A stretch of DNA of 64,000 nt, taken from the NCBI RefSeq assembly GCF_040954835.1, contig NC_090717.1, positions 186,001 to 250,000 on the forward strand. The letters run 5' to 3'. The position numbers and the translations under genes were made by a program. This document shows, in pieces, positions 21,062 through 32,360 of this stretch. The notes below the pieces were generated by a model, which ran no database searches, was not told where the DNA came from, and saw nothing but the letters and a program-made list of their open reading frames with translations. The first letter of the stretch is position 1; each line of letters opens with the position of its first letter. This stretch comes from Lepisosteus oculatus (taxonomy: Eukaryota > Chordata > Actinopteri > Semionotiformes > Lepisosteidae).

Positions 21062-22030
21062 TAGAGGTTGAGAATCCCTTATCTGAAATTCCTGGGATCG
21101 AAAGTGTTGCAGATTTAGGATTTTTTCTGATTATTTGCATCTATAAAATGGGACAGCTTGGCAATGGGACCCAAGTCTAAACACGATATCCATTTACATT
21201 TCATAATATAGCTTATGCATATAACCTGAATGTAGTTTTATATAATTTTTTAAACATAATACCATCAGAAAGGTAAGATATCAGTCTCTGCCTATGATGT
21301 CATATTTTGATTAAAAGGTTACAGTACACATACGCCATTTGTATTTTATTTTTTACTATACAGGTATTAAGTTTTATGTAAGGTGTAAAAACTAAGCATT
21401 GAATATGATAACAGGTAAATAAAATGAAAACTGAAAAAGTCAGCATTTTATTTTTAAAGTAATGTACAAGTAATGACGCTAGTCAAGCTACACTCATACA
21501 TGGAGGTAAAATTCAGATCTCACGTAAAAATAACGTTTTGTACTTACTGTACAAAAAAAACCAAATCAAAACATGATGATCACTGCTTACAAACTTGAAG
21601 ATAAATGCAGCCCGAGACATTACAACTACATCAGGTCCGAGAAACGTGAGGGAGAGGGTACGTCATCGATGACATCACTGTGAGCTTGAAAGTTCGGTAA
21701 ATTATCAGTATCCACTTACGAAGTCGTGTTTTGATTAAAAGGTTACAGTACATAAAGATTTTTGTATAAAAACAAAACATGGAATTTGATTACAGATAAA
21801 TGTAATGAAAACTAAAAACGTCAGCATTATATTTGTAACACAACAATCACGGTAGTCATGTTACACTCATACTGTACATAGCGTTTTACGTGGAGGTGAA
21901 AGCGCACAACAGCTGTACGTGGTGGAACCATCCCGCACGTGGTGGAATTTTCCATTTGTGGCGTGTCATGTCAGTATTAAAAAAACTTTCGGATTTTGGA
22001 GGTTTTCGGATAAAGGATTTTCAACCTGTA
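21062..22030. mobile_element. Tigger-like DNA transposon remnant with internal duplication
   Basis: The left end gaggttgagaatcccttatc (21064) matches the inverse complement of the right end, caggttgaaaatcctttatc (ending 22028). TA flanks both ends. These ends resemble Tc1/mariner Tigger/MER2-type termini. The 965-base body is AT-rich without a transposase. A block of about 230 bases starting with ttttgattaaaaggttacag occurs twice (about 21307 and 21730). Confidence 0.8.
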
Positions 22031-22123
22031 TATATTTACGGTATATGATATAGAATTTATATACAATTTGTATACCTATAAGACTATATATATATACAGA
22101 CAATTATGTAATATAGAATATAT

Positions 22124-22286
22124 TGCGTCAGCATGCGTAGGCTGCAAAGGAACAAGTAATAGGTTTATTCCATGCTGAAAAAAAGAAGAGAGAAAACACA
22201 ACGTTCGGCCGTGGAGCCTTCTTCTATATATTGTATTTTCTCTCTTCTTTTTTTCAGCATGGAATAAACCTATTACTTGTCCTTAT
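22124..22286. mobile_element. Fold-back element, copy 3
   Basis: The left arm gcgtcagcatgcgtaggctg and aacaagtaataggtttattc is mirrored by the right arm tcagcatggaataaacctat and tacttgtcctt. The inner arms agaagagagaaaacaca and ttttctctcttctttt also pair. Only a short loop separates them, so the whole element can form a long hairpin. Confidence 0.9.
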
Positions 22287-22403
22287 ATGTATAAATTACT
22301 ATATACACACAATTACTGTATATAATATATCATTTATATATGTTACTAACTTACTATGTATACAGATAATGACTGTATACAGTATAGAATTGTACACACA
22401 GAC

Positions 22404-22615
22404 GCACACACGGACACAGGGCCAATTTTCCCAGAAGCCGGTTAACTTACCAGTAATTCTTTGGACTGTTGGGGGAAAACTATGAGAACAGAGGAAACCT
22501 ATGTGAACACAGGGAGAACATGCAAACTCCACACAGACAGCACACTAGGTCTGCAATTGAATCCAGTGTCCCAGTGCTGCAAGGCAACAATACTAACCAC
22601 TGCACCACCATATAA
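22404..22615 (-). mobile_element. tRNA-derived SINE-like repeat, - strand
   Basis: Read on the - strand it begins ggtggtgcagtggttagtat (A-box-like). It then has a B-box-like ggattcaattgc and the widespread vertebrate motif gtggagtttgcatgttctcc followed by ctgtgttcac. It then degrades. The family is common in fish and other vertebrates; the exact name cannot be given from sequence alone. Confidence 0.6.
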
Positions 22616-22969
22616 ATAATTATTATAAATAACAGATGTGTGTATAGATTGTTATAGATAGATAATTATAATAAAAATGTAAAGAGAGCTTAATATTTAT
22701 AGATTATTATATATAAAGATATTTATAAATTGATACTTATCACACGGAGATGTATATCTAGATAATTATTGTGCTTTTCTGCTTTTTTTTTCAAAAAATA
22801 AATGGGACATGTTTTGCCCTGAAGCCTAGATGTCCTGGGTGCAGCTGTTCAGTGAAGCGAAGGAGGAAGAGAGAGGGGAGGGAGATGAGAGAGTGAACTG
22901 AGCCCAGAGATGAGCCCCTTCAGCCAGCTGGTCCAGAAACTCACTGACACAAACCAGCCTCAGGACAGC

Positions 22970-23260
22970 ACAGCTAAAACAACAGAAATCACTCAACCAA
23001 ATCACAACACAAGACACACAACATTACCTTACCCACTGGGACACACACACAAAAACAACACAAACTGAAATTTTACTGAACCCAAAACAGACAACACATA
23101 CTAGCTGAATATCTGAACAGGGTAAGAAACAACAAAGAGAAATGGACCCTGATGAAGTACAGGCTCAGTGACCACAGCCTGGACATAGAAACTGGACATA
23201 TACGGGCTTGGCTATCTCCAGGTTCTGTGTGTCTCAGGTATGTGAATGACTATATATACA
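22970..23260 (+). mobile_element. LINE C-terminal remnant
   Basis: A broken + strand frame reads a segment like ILAEYLN then, after interruptions, LMKYRLSDHSLDIETG. This resembles the end of fish non-LTR retrotransposon reverse-transcriptase proteins, where (K/R)YRLSDHSLxIETGRH precedes a cysteine motif. Frame breaks and loss of the cysteine motif show decay. The family assignment is from memory of such motifs and is moderate only. Confidence 0.5.
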
Positions 23261-24124
23261 GAGAGAGAGCCAAGGCGCTTTCCAATGAGCAGAAACTGCT
23301 ACTACACAACACCAGGCACAAAGCACAGGGGACACAAACACTGTACCTGCATCACGCAGGACCTTGCTCAGATGTTCGTTCAGAAGGTTGATATTTGCAG
23401 ATGCACCCTAATGCTTTGAAACAAGCAGGGCTTGGACAGAGCGGACCCAGTGGTTCAAATCCTACACTGAGTGCAGTACTGGAGTACAGGGCCAATGTCA
23501 AATTTCATTAGTTTTGTCACCATAAATACAGCTCTGTTATTATTACCCAGCAATCCACTCTGCCCCCGGGGGTGTCGTACGGAATGCAGGTCCAGCAGGG
23601 AGGCAGACAGACTCCTCCCGGGAGATTTCCAGACTGTCCCAGGTCTTCCAGGACCGTATCCCTCCGGCGTTTCCTAGTGGGACGTACCTGGAAGAGATCA
23701 TGGGACACCCCAAGGAGAAAGCAGGACCCCAGTGGTGGGACAGACCAGCTGTGTTCCCTGCTACTGTGCTCTTCCTGTTGATTACTGTCATCATGATCTC
23801 CTCGATTGCTTCACCCACGTGAGTTTTTCAGTCTCATGCCCCAGGAGGACACAGTCCCAGCTGAAGAAATCTGGGTCTCCGGGACAGTGCTTCTGGAGCA
23901 ACTCCACTCGAATCCCACAGCCACAGGATTCAGCTGGAGAGAGAGCATATAGAACAGAGAGGAGAGAGGAGAGAGAGGAGGATGAGAGCAGAGAGAGGAC
24001 AGCAATGGAGGAGAAAGAGAGGTGAGAGGAATACACCCACCTCTTGACAGCAGGCAGGACAGAGTGACGGACTCTGAGGGGAACGGGTACGAGACGAGAC
24101 AGGGAGAAGAGAGACCCCCCCCCC
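23261..24124. other. Intergenic, no gene seen
   Basis: Mixed-composition DNA with short overlapping open frames on both strands (about 23470-24025) that look like no known protein. There is a purine-rich stretch at about 23935-24020 and a C run at 24116-24126 just before the minisatellite. Confidence 0.45.
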
Positions 24125-25520
24125 CCAGAAAGAGACTCACCTGCAGCACACACACACACCCCCAGAGAGACTCACCTGCAGCACACACACACACCCCAGA
24201 GAGACTCACCTGCAGCACACACACACAGCCCCAGAGAGACTCACCTCCAGCACACACACACACCAGACAGAGACTCACCTGCAGCACACACACACACACC
24301 CCAGAGACTCACCTGCAGCACACACACACACACACCAGACAGAGACTCACCTGCAGCACACACACCCCCCAGAGAGAGACTCACCTGCAGCACACACACC
24401 CCCCAGAGAGAGACTCACCTGCAGCACACACACACACCAGACAGAGACTCACCTGTAGCACACACACACCCCAGACAGAGACTCACCTGCAGCACACACA
24501 CACAGCCCCAGAGAGACTCACCTCCAGCACACACACACACACACCAGACAGAGACTCACCTGCAGCACACACACACACACCCCAGAGACTCACCTGCAGC
24601 ACACACACACACACACACACCAGACAGAGACTCACCTGCAGCACACACACCCCCCAGACAGAGACTCACCTGTAGCACACACACACCCCAGACAGAGACT
24701 CACCTGCAGCACACACACACACACCAGACAGAGACTCACCTGCAGCACACACACACACCAGACAGAGACTCACCTGTAGCACACACACACCTCAGACAGA
24801 GACTCACCTGCAGCACACACACACACACCAGACAGAGACTCACCTGCAGCACACACACACACCCCAGAGACTCACCTGCAGCACACACACACACACACCA
24901 GACAGAGACTCACCTGCAGCACACACACCCCCCAGAGAGAGACTCACCTGCAGCACACACACACACCAGACAGAGATTCACCTGCAGCACACACACACAC
25001 ACCAGACAGAGACTCACCTGCAGCACACACACACACACCCCAGAGACTCACCTGCAGCACACACACACACACACCAGACAGACTCACCTGCAGCACACAC
25101 ACACACACCAGACAGAGACTCACCTGCAGCACACACACACACACCAGACAGAGACTCACCTGCAGCACACACACACACACCAGACAGAGACTCACCTGCA
25201 GCACACACACACACACCCCAGAGACTCACCTGCAGCACACACACACACACACACACCAGACAGAGACTCACCTGCAGCACACACACCCCCCAGAGAGAGA
25301 CTCACCTGCAGCACACACACCCCCCAGAGAGAGAATCACCTGCAGCACACACACACACCAGACAGAGACTCACCTGTAGCACACACACACCCCAGACAGA
25401 GACTCACCTGCAGCACACACACACACACCAGACAGAGACTCACCTGCAGCACACACACACACACCTCAGAGACTCACCTGCAGCACACACACACACACAG
25501 ACCCAGAGAGAGACTCACCC
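24125..25520. repeat. CA-rich minisatellite with a - strand splice-donor motif
   Basis: Roughly 35-40 copies of a unit such as gagactcacctgcagcacac followed by a variable (AC)n and cagaca or cccaga. Unit length is around 36-40 with slippage in the CA tract. On the - strand nearly every copy reads CTGCAG|GTGAGTCTC, which is a near-perfect 5' splice site. Both strands show long open frames that are artefacts. Confidence 0.95.
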
Positions 25521-25899
25521 CCAGAGAGAGGGGCTGCTGCTAGTCTCTGATGAGTTTCTACTTCACTTGAATTCAGACAGGGAAAGTGGAATGGCTCCAG
25601 ACCGGCTGCCGCTCAGCCTGGTGCAGAGATGGGAGCCCTCTTCTGCCAGCGCTGCGGGATCGCCCCAGACAGCAGGGGGCGCCCTGCAGGCGGGGCTGCG
25701 GGGCCTGCTGCGCTCTGATTGGCTGAGGCGCTGAGCAGCTGCAGCTCTGCTGGTGTATATTGGTCTGAGGGTTGAGTGAGGGCCAGCACAGGGGAGATCG
25801 GCAGGAATCCCAGAGGACTCTCACTCCCACACCTGTACCCTGCGTGATCGGTACTAACCGACTCTGGTGCAGGAGTCACTGACTGTAAGGCACTGCTGC
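25521..25899. other. Upstream flank of the caldendrin promoter
   Basis: Unique GC-moderate sequence between the minisatellite and the CpG island. No exon is recognised. It probably belongs to the distal CABP1 promoter. Confidence 0.4.
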
Positions 25900-26327
25900 T
25901 GAGCTAGACAGGGGGTTTCTGTGCGGGGGTGGGGATGCGCGGATATTGGGGTGTACAGGGGCAGGTGGAGGCGTTATAACGGGGGTATTAGGGGGCGGGG
26001 CTGTTTCTCTATTCCCCCCGCCCTTTTGGAGGACTGTCGCCAGGCTCGCTGGCGGTTCGGCCCCGGTTCCTTAGCAACAGAGTCCGAAACCCGGACAGTC
26101 GCGCGGCCGAGCAGGTGGCTCCTCGAGGGGCTCCTGTCCGTCGCGTACGCGCGCGCGAGAGAGAGAGGAGCCGGCAGAGGGAGGGAGGCAGCGAGCGCGC
26201 GGGCGAGCGCCGCTGTCAGCCTTGAAGATCCGCATGCAGGCATCCACGCGCTCATTCGCGAGCAGCAGCGTCTGCCGGAGCGGCGGCGAGCCGGCGATGG
26301 CGATCTGAGGCGCTCAGACACAGCGCC
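25900..26327 (+). promoter_or_regulatory. CABP1: Caldendrin (CABP1 long form) promoter and 5' UTR, CpG island
   Basis: Very CpG-rich DNA (for example cgtacgcgcgcgagagagag at about 26145) continues through the first coding exon to about 27200. No TATA box is evident. The start site is inferred to lie within a few hundred bases upstream of the ATG at 26328. Confidence 0.55.
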
Positions 26328-26993
26328 ATGAGCTCCAGACCCGCTCTGCTGCTCAAAGCTTCCTCGGCGAGCAGGAGGTCGGCGCCCCACCCCGAGCTCG
26401 CCGGCAGCGGCCGGAGGATGCAGCCTCGCCCCGCCGCGGCGGGCTGCAGCCCCTCCGGCGGAGAGGAGTCCTGCTGGCCGCCGGAGGGCGACGGCAGCTG
26501 CCGGAGACCGCTGTGCCACCCGCGCCTGGTGCGCGGCCGGGAGAGGGAGAGTGGGGCGCGGGCGGCGCCGGAGCCGCCGGACAGGGCGGGGGGATGTGCG
26601 GCCGTGCGGGGAGAGAAGGACCGCGGCAAGCCGAGCCGACACCAGCGCCGGACCCACCCCGGACCCGCGCGGGCGGAGATGCCTGTCTCCCCACTAAACT
26701 GCGGCGCCCCCTCGCCGGCCCCGTCCCAGTCCCAGTCCCCGTCCTCCTCCCGGCGCCCCGGCACCGACGATGCCGCGTCATTCTTCGAGCCCAGCGGCAG
26801 AGACCGGACCCGGGCGGGCTCGTCTCTCAGCCTCGCCTCCGACCACTCGTCCCCCGGCTCCGCCTCCCCGTGTCCCCCGTCTTCCAGCCTCTCGTCCGGC
26901 CGCTCGGGCAGGAGCGACACCGCCGGGTCCTCGGAGCCCGACCGCAGCCTAGCGCAGACGCTGCACCCGATACTGAGCTCCGTGTTCGGCCAG
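26328..26993 (+). CDS. CABP1: CABP1, caldendrin-specific first coding exon
   Basis: Caldendrin is the long neuronal isoform of calcium-binding protein 1, an EF-hand relative of calmodulin found at postsynaptic densities. This exon encodes the basic, proline- and serine-rich N-terminal extension, 222 codons starting MSSRPALLLKASSASRR. The human extension has a comparable MSSHIAKSESKTSLLKAA. The exon ends LHPILSSVFGQ|gtaagg in phase 0, matching human LRPMLSSAFGQ just before DRSLRPEE. The EF-hand exons it should join were not found in the window. The composition is typical of disordered sequence. The identity rests on the end motif, the gene order and the companion exons at 37200 and 45502. Confidence 0.88.
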
Positions 26994-27569
26994 GTAAGGC
27001 CGGGGGCTGATAATTGTTGTTGTTATCATGCTGATGATGATGATGGTGGTGCCGGTGGTGATTAGGGGGCGGGTGCAGGCGCCCGCGTGGCTGTGCTGGC
27101 GCGTGTGATACAGGGGAACCTGTCCGCGCGACAGGTGTGGAGCGGCGGAGCGCGAGCCTGCCTGGTGCTGTGAGCAGCAGTGTCCCGTGCGCCGAGTCCG
27201 CGCGCCTGCCGGTCCCGTGCTTTGCGCTGCTGTGAAGAGTGGTCACGAGCGGTCTCCGGGGTCTCGGGGTACAGTGCGGTCCTGGCGGTACTGCGAGCGC
27301 CAGGCTCCTGCCGGACTGTGCGGCCGCGCACAGAGACAGCTGACGTGTAAGATGATCCTTCAGAGGATTTGCTTTTCTTCATCAACACGCTCTGAACTTT
27401 GGATCAGACTGCTGTGCACCTGGACTTGATGATGTTTGATTGACGGGCTGTTGAGAGCAGGGCTGAAGGCAGTGACCTGCTGCACAGTTACAGGGCTGTC
27501 CAGCCTGCCGCTGAAGGTCCGGCTGATCTGTTTTAATAAAGCTGAAAGTTATTGGATACAGACCAGAGA
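26994..27569 (+). other. CABP1 intron after the caldendrin exon, CpG-rich part
   Basis: Continues the CpG island to about 27340 and includes a (GAT)n-like stretch near 27030-27060. No exon is recognised. Confidence 0.5.
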
Positions 27570-27900
27570 GACATCCCTCAGAGCTGGACTGTCCCTCACT
27601 GTCCCCACTGACGTCCCACACAACTGGACTGTCCCTCACTGTCCCCACTGACGTCCCACACAGCCGGACTGTCCCCACTGATGTCCCACACAACTGGATT
27701 ATCCTCACTGTCTCCACTGATGTCCCGCACAACTGGACTATCCTCACTGTCCCAATTGATGTCCCTCACAGCTGGACTGTCCTCAGTGACGTCCCACACA
27801 ATTGGACTGTCCCCACTGTCCCCATTGATGTCCCTCACAGCTGGACTGTCCTCACTGACGTCCCACACAACTGGACTGTCCCCACTGTCTCAGTGAATGG
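27570..27900. repeat. 40-base minisatellite, about 8 degenerate copies
   Basis: The unit is near ctggactgtccctcactgtc plus cccactgacgtcccacacaa. Copies vary in length (shorter ones lack the second ctcactgtc) and in sequence (acgtccc or tgtccc). It lies in the CABP1 intron. Confidence 0.88.
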
Positions 27901-28024
27901 CACTTTGCTCCTGTGTCCAGCTGTAGCAGCAGTGAGCTCACTGTGATGGACAGTGCTGTGTGCAGGGTGTTTGAAGAGGAGCTGTAAGCTGCCGGGGTCC
28001 TGCTCTGTGTCCTGGTGGTCAATG

Positions 28025-28180
28025 GTGTCCACCTGCGGTGCAGAGCAGTGTGCTCAAGGGCAGGCAGGTCTTGCTGTGTCTGCGTTGACGGCGCTGGGGG
28101 TGTGTCTGTCAAGCTGCAGTGCAGAGCAGTGTGCTCAAGGACAGGCAGTTCTTGCTGTGTCTGCGTTGACGGCGCAGACT
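28025..28180. repeat. Two-copy 81-base tandem duplication
   Basis: The segment tgcagagcagtgtgctcaag with a following tcttgctgtgtctgcgttga cggcgc occurs at 28039 and again 81 bases later at 28120. Confidence 0.8.
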
Positions 28181-28299
28181 GCCTATTGTCTGTGTTTAAG
28201 AGGCTGCAGTTCAGTTTCCTCCTGGAGTGACAGCAGGCATTGGAGAGTTTTAATATCTTGCAGGCCAAAAATGATCAAAACCTCTACTGTTTATTTATC

Positions 28300-28550
28300 A
28301 ATCAGCCTGTCAATTGGTGTGTCAGCCAGTGTGTTTGTTTGTCAGTTGGTGAATCAGTGAGAAAGTGTGTCATTCAATGTGTTGAAGTGTTAGTCAGTGT
28401 GTCATTTGGTGTATCAGTGTGTCAGTCAGTGTGTCAGTTGGTGTGTTGGTGTGTCAGTCGGTGAATCTGTCAGTGTGTCAGTCGGTGTGTCGGTGTGTCA
28501 GGCAGTGAATCTGTCATTGTGTCAGTGTGTCAGTGTGTCAGAGGCAGTCA
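28300..28550. repeat. Degenerate short repeat (gtgtgtcagt)n
   Basis: Imperfect copies of gtcagtgtgtcagttggtgt with a basic period of about 8-12 bases. No coding value. Confidence 0.8.
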
Positions 28551-28774
28551 GAGGGCTGTGCTGTGTATGGGGAGTTACTCATCCTGATGAATGTGCAGGC
28601 TGTATTTACTCTATCATGGTGGTTATTCAATCCTCGCCCAGAGCTCCAGTAATACCCAGAAGCCCCATTAATCATTTACGCCTGTCCCCTGCTGCACCCT
28701 GGCACAACTGGCTGACACCCGGGCCAGAGCGATCACCTTCCCTCGCCCACCCACTGCCAGCTGGCTTGAGCTCC

Positions 28775-29775
28775 TCCTCTCCCGAATCCCAGTCCCAGCC
28801 CCTGGCTCGAGCTCCTCCTGTCCCGAATCCCAGTCCCAGCCCCTGGCTCGAGCTCCTCCTGTCCCGAGTCCCAGTCCCAGCCCCTTGCTCGAGCTCCTCC
28901 TGTCCCGAGTCCCAATCCCAGCCCCTGGCTCGAGCTCCTCCTGTCCCGAATCCCAGTCCCAGCCCCTTGCTCGAGCTCCTCCTGTCCCGAATCCCAGTCC
29001 CAGCCCCTGGCTCGAGCTCCTCCTGTCCCGAATCCCAGTCCCAGCCCCTGGCTCGAGCTCCTCCTGTCCCGAGTTCCAGTCCCAGCCCCTGGCTCGAGCT
29101 CCTCCTGTCCCGAATCCCAGTCCCAGCCCCTGGCTCGATCTCCTCCTGTCCCGAATCCCAGTCCCAGCCCCTTGCTCGAGCTCCTCCTGTCCCGAATCCC
29201 AGTCCCAGCCCCTGGCTCGAGCTCCTCCTGTCCCGAGTTCCAGTCCCAGCCCCTGGCTCGAGCTCCTCCTGTCCCGAATCCCAGTCCCAGCCCCTGGCTC
29301 GATCTCCTCCTGTCCCGAATCCCAGTCCCAGCCCCTGGCTCGAGCTCCTCCTGTCCCGAGTCCCAATCCCAGCCCCTGGCTCGAGCTCCGCCTGTCCTGA
29401 ATCTCAATACTTGCTCAAGTTACTCCTGCCCCAAATCCCAATCCCAGCCCCTGGCTCAAGGTCCTCCTGTCCCGAATCCCAATCCCAATCCCTGCTCGAA
29501 TTCCTCCTTCCCTAAATCCCAATCCCAGCCCCTGGCTCAAGCTCCTCCTGTCCCGAGTCTCAATCCCAGCTCCTGGCTCGAGCTCCTCCTGTCCCGAATC
29601 CCAGTAATTGCTCGAGTTCGTCTTGCCCCAAATCCCAATCCCAGCCCCTGGCTCGAGCTCCTCCTGTCCCAAATCCCAATCCTAGCCCCTGGCTCGAGCT
29701 CCTCCTGTCCCGAAACCCAGTCCCAATCCCTGTTTGAGCTCTTCTTGTCCGAATCCCAATCCCAGCCCTGCAGGT
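28775..29775. repeat. 41-base minisatellite, about 24 copies
   Basis: The unit is ggctcgagctcctcctgtcc plus cgaatcccagtcccagcccct. The first ~15 copies (to about 29400) are highly uniform; later copies are diverged. 41 is not divisible by three, but all frames lack stops, so very long frames appear on both strands (ELLLSRVPVPAPGSSSS on +, QGLGLGFGTGGARARGWDWD on -). These are shadows of the repeat. It lies in the CABP1 intron. Confidence 0.95.
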
Positions 29776-30329
29776 CCTGGGTGCTGGTGTTTCTGTGCAC
29801 AGCTCTGGGTTTCTCTGTCTGGGTCTCAGCTGAAATCAGGGCTGTGCAGCCACAGTTAAATATAGGAGCAGGAGCTGAGATTATAATACAACAATGGATG
29901 TCAAAGACAGGCTAATAGGAGTTTTTTTTATTTAAAATAACCAGAAACTTAATCCCTAGGAGCTGAGAAACTCAATTCAGAGATTTAGATTAAAAAAACA
30001 CAGCTATCATTACAGGCAGTAAAAGACAAGTGTTCTGCAATCTGTGATAATCTGTCTGAAATTATTAAGAGTAGTTAGTAGCAGCAGTAACAGTTATAGC
30101 AGTGGGAATAGTACAGTAGTAATAGTAGCAGCAGTGACAGGAGCAGGAGCATTAACAGCAGTAATAATGATAACAGTAGCAACATCAGAAGTAGGTTTTC
30201 GCCCCTTTTATTGAAGTCTGGATTTGTGAAATGATCTGAGAGGGAGTTAGGAAGCCGGAGAAGCGAGAACATACTGTCTGGGACCACCTGGGACCACAGC
30301 ACAGCCTCAGGAACAACTGGGTGCAAACT
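29776..30329. other. CABP1 intron, nothing recognised
   Basis: Single-copy-like sequence with a (CAGTAGTAATAGTAG)-type degenerate triplet run at about 30065-30190. Confidence 0.5.
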
Positions 30330-32360
30330 TGGTGAGTGAGGCAGAACCAGTTCTGGGGTGAGGATGGGCTGTGGGGTGAGGCAGAACCAGTTCTGGGGTG
30401 AGGATGGGCTGTGGGGTGAGGTGGTAGCAGTTCTGGGGTGAGGATGGGCTGTGGGGTGAGGAGGTAGCAGTTCTGGGGTGAGGATGGGCTGTGGGGTGAG
30501 GAGGTAGCAGTTCTGGGGCGAGGATGGGGTGTGGGGTGAGGAGGTAGCAGTTCTGGGGCGAGGATGGGCTGTGGGGTGAGGAGGTAGCAGTTCTGGGGCG
30601 AGGATGGGCTGTGGGGTTAGGAGGTAGCAGTTCTGGGGTGAGGATGAGGAGGTAGCAGTTCTGGGGTGAGGATGGGCTGTGGGGTGAGGAGGTAGCAGTT
30701 CTGGGGTGAGGATGGGCTGTGGGTTGAGGAGGTAGAAGTTCTGGGGCGAGGATGGGCTGTGGGGTGAGGAGGTAGCAGTTCTGGGGTGAGGATGGGCTGT
30801 GGGGTGAGGAGGTAGCAGTTCTGGGGCGAGGATGGGCTGTGGGGTGAGGAGGTAGCAGTTCTGGGGCGAGGATGGGCTGTGGGGTGAGGCGGTAGCAGTT
30901 CTGGGGCGAGGATGGGCTGTGGGGTGAGGAGGTAGCAGTTCTGGGGTGAGGATGAGGAGGTAGCAGTTCTGGGGCGAGGATGGGCTGTAGGGTGAGGAGG
31001 TAGCAGTTCTGGGGTGAGGATGGGATGTGGGGTGAGGAGGTAGCAGTTCTGGGGCGAGGATGGGCTGTAGGGTGAGGAGGTAGCAGTTCTGGGGCGAGGA
31101 TGGGATGTGGGGTGAGGAGGTAGCAGTTCTGGGGCGAGGATGGGCTGTGGGGTGAGGCGGTAGCAGTTCTGGGGCGAGGATGGGCTGTGGGGTGAGGAGG
31201 TAGCAGTTCTGGGGTGAGGATGGGCTGTGGGGTGAGGCAGAACCAGTTCTGGGGTGAGGATGGGCTGTGGGGTGAGGAGGTAGCAGTTCTGGGGCGAGGG
31301 TGGGCTGTGGGGTGAGGAGGTAGCAGTTCTGGGGCGAGGATGGGCTGTGGGGTGAGGAGGTAGCAGTTCTGGGGTGAGGATGAGGAGGTAGCAGTTCTGG
31401 GGTGAGGATGGGCTGTGGGGTGATGAGGTAGCAGTTCTGGGGCGAGGATGGGCTATGGGGTGAGGAGGTAGCAGTTCTGGGGCGAGGATGGGCTGTGGGG
31501 TGAGGAGGTAGCAGTTCTGGGGTGAGGATGGGGTGTGGGGTGAGGAGGTAGCAGTTCTGGGGTGAGGATGGGCTGTGGGGTGAGGAGGTAGCAGTTCTGG
31601 GGCGAGGATGGGCTGTGGGGTGAGGAGGTAGCAGTTCTGGGGCGAGGATGGGCTGTGGGGTGAGGAGGTAGCAGTTCTGGGGTGAGGATGGGGTGTGGGG
31701 TGAGGAGGTAGCAGTTCTGGGGTGAGGATGGGCTGTGGGGTGAGGCAGAACCAGTTCTGGGGTGAGGATGGGCTGTGGGGTGAGGAGGTAGCAGTTCTGG
31801 GGCGAGGATGGGGTGTGGGGTGAGGAGGTAGCAGTTCTGGGGCGAGGATGGGCTGTGGGGTGAGGAGGTAGCAGTTCTGGGGCGAGGATGGGCTGTGGGG
31901 TTAGGAGGTAGCAGTTCTGGGGTGAGGATGAGGAGGTAGCAGTTCTGGGGTGAGGATGGGCTGTGGGGTGAGGAGGTAGAAGTTCTGGGGCGAGGATGGG
32001 CTGTGGGGTGAGGAGGTAGCAGTTCTGGGGTGAGGATGGGCTGTGGGGTGAGGAGGTAGCAGTTCTGGGGCGAGGATGGGCTGTGGGGTGAGGAGGTAGC
32101 AGTTCTGGGGCGAGGATGGGCTGTGGGGTGAGGCGGTAGCAGTTCTGGGGCGAGGATGGGCTGTGGGGTGAGGAGGTAGCAGTTCTGGGGCGAGGATGGG
32201 CTGTGGGGTGAGGCGGTAGCAGTTCTGGGGCGAGGATGGGCTGTGGGGTGAGGCGGTAGCAGTTCTGGGGCGAGGATGGGCTGTGGGGTGAGGAGGTAGC
32301 AGTTCTGGGGTGAGGATGGGCTGTGGGGTGAGGCAGTAGCAGTTCTGGGGCGAGGTGCAG
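30330..32360. repeat. 40-base G-rich minisatellite, about 50 copies
   Basis: The unit is gcagttctggggtgaggatg plus ggctgtggggtgaggaggta. Variants include ggggcgagg, aggcggtag, aggcagaaccag, and a shortened copy gaggatgaggaggtag near 30655, 30950, 31378 and 31930. The repeated appearance of the short copy at intervals shows block duplication. The + strand is rich in GGGG and GGG runs and could form G-quadruplexes. The - strand lacks stops in all frames of the unit, giving an artefactual frame of about 800 codons. Confidence 0.96.

Noticed and set aside
24022-25286. Frames reading THTHTPERLTCS or VCVCVLQVSLCLV
   Set aside because: Translations of the CA-rich minisatellite.
26252-26920. - strand frames over the caldendrin exon
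   Set aside because: GC-rich antisense shadow; the + frame has the conserved LSSVFGQ end and a donor.
28668-29515. Long frames on both strands over the 41-base array
   Set aside because: Both strands and several frames are open at once, which is a property of the unit, not of coding selection.
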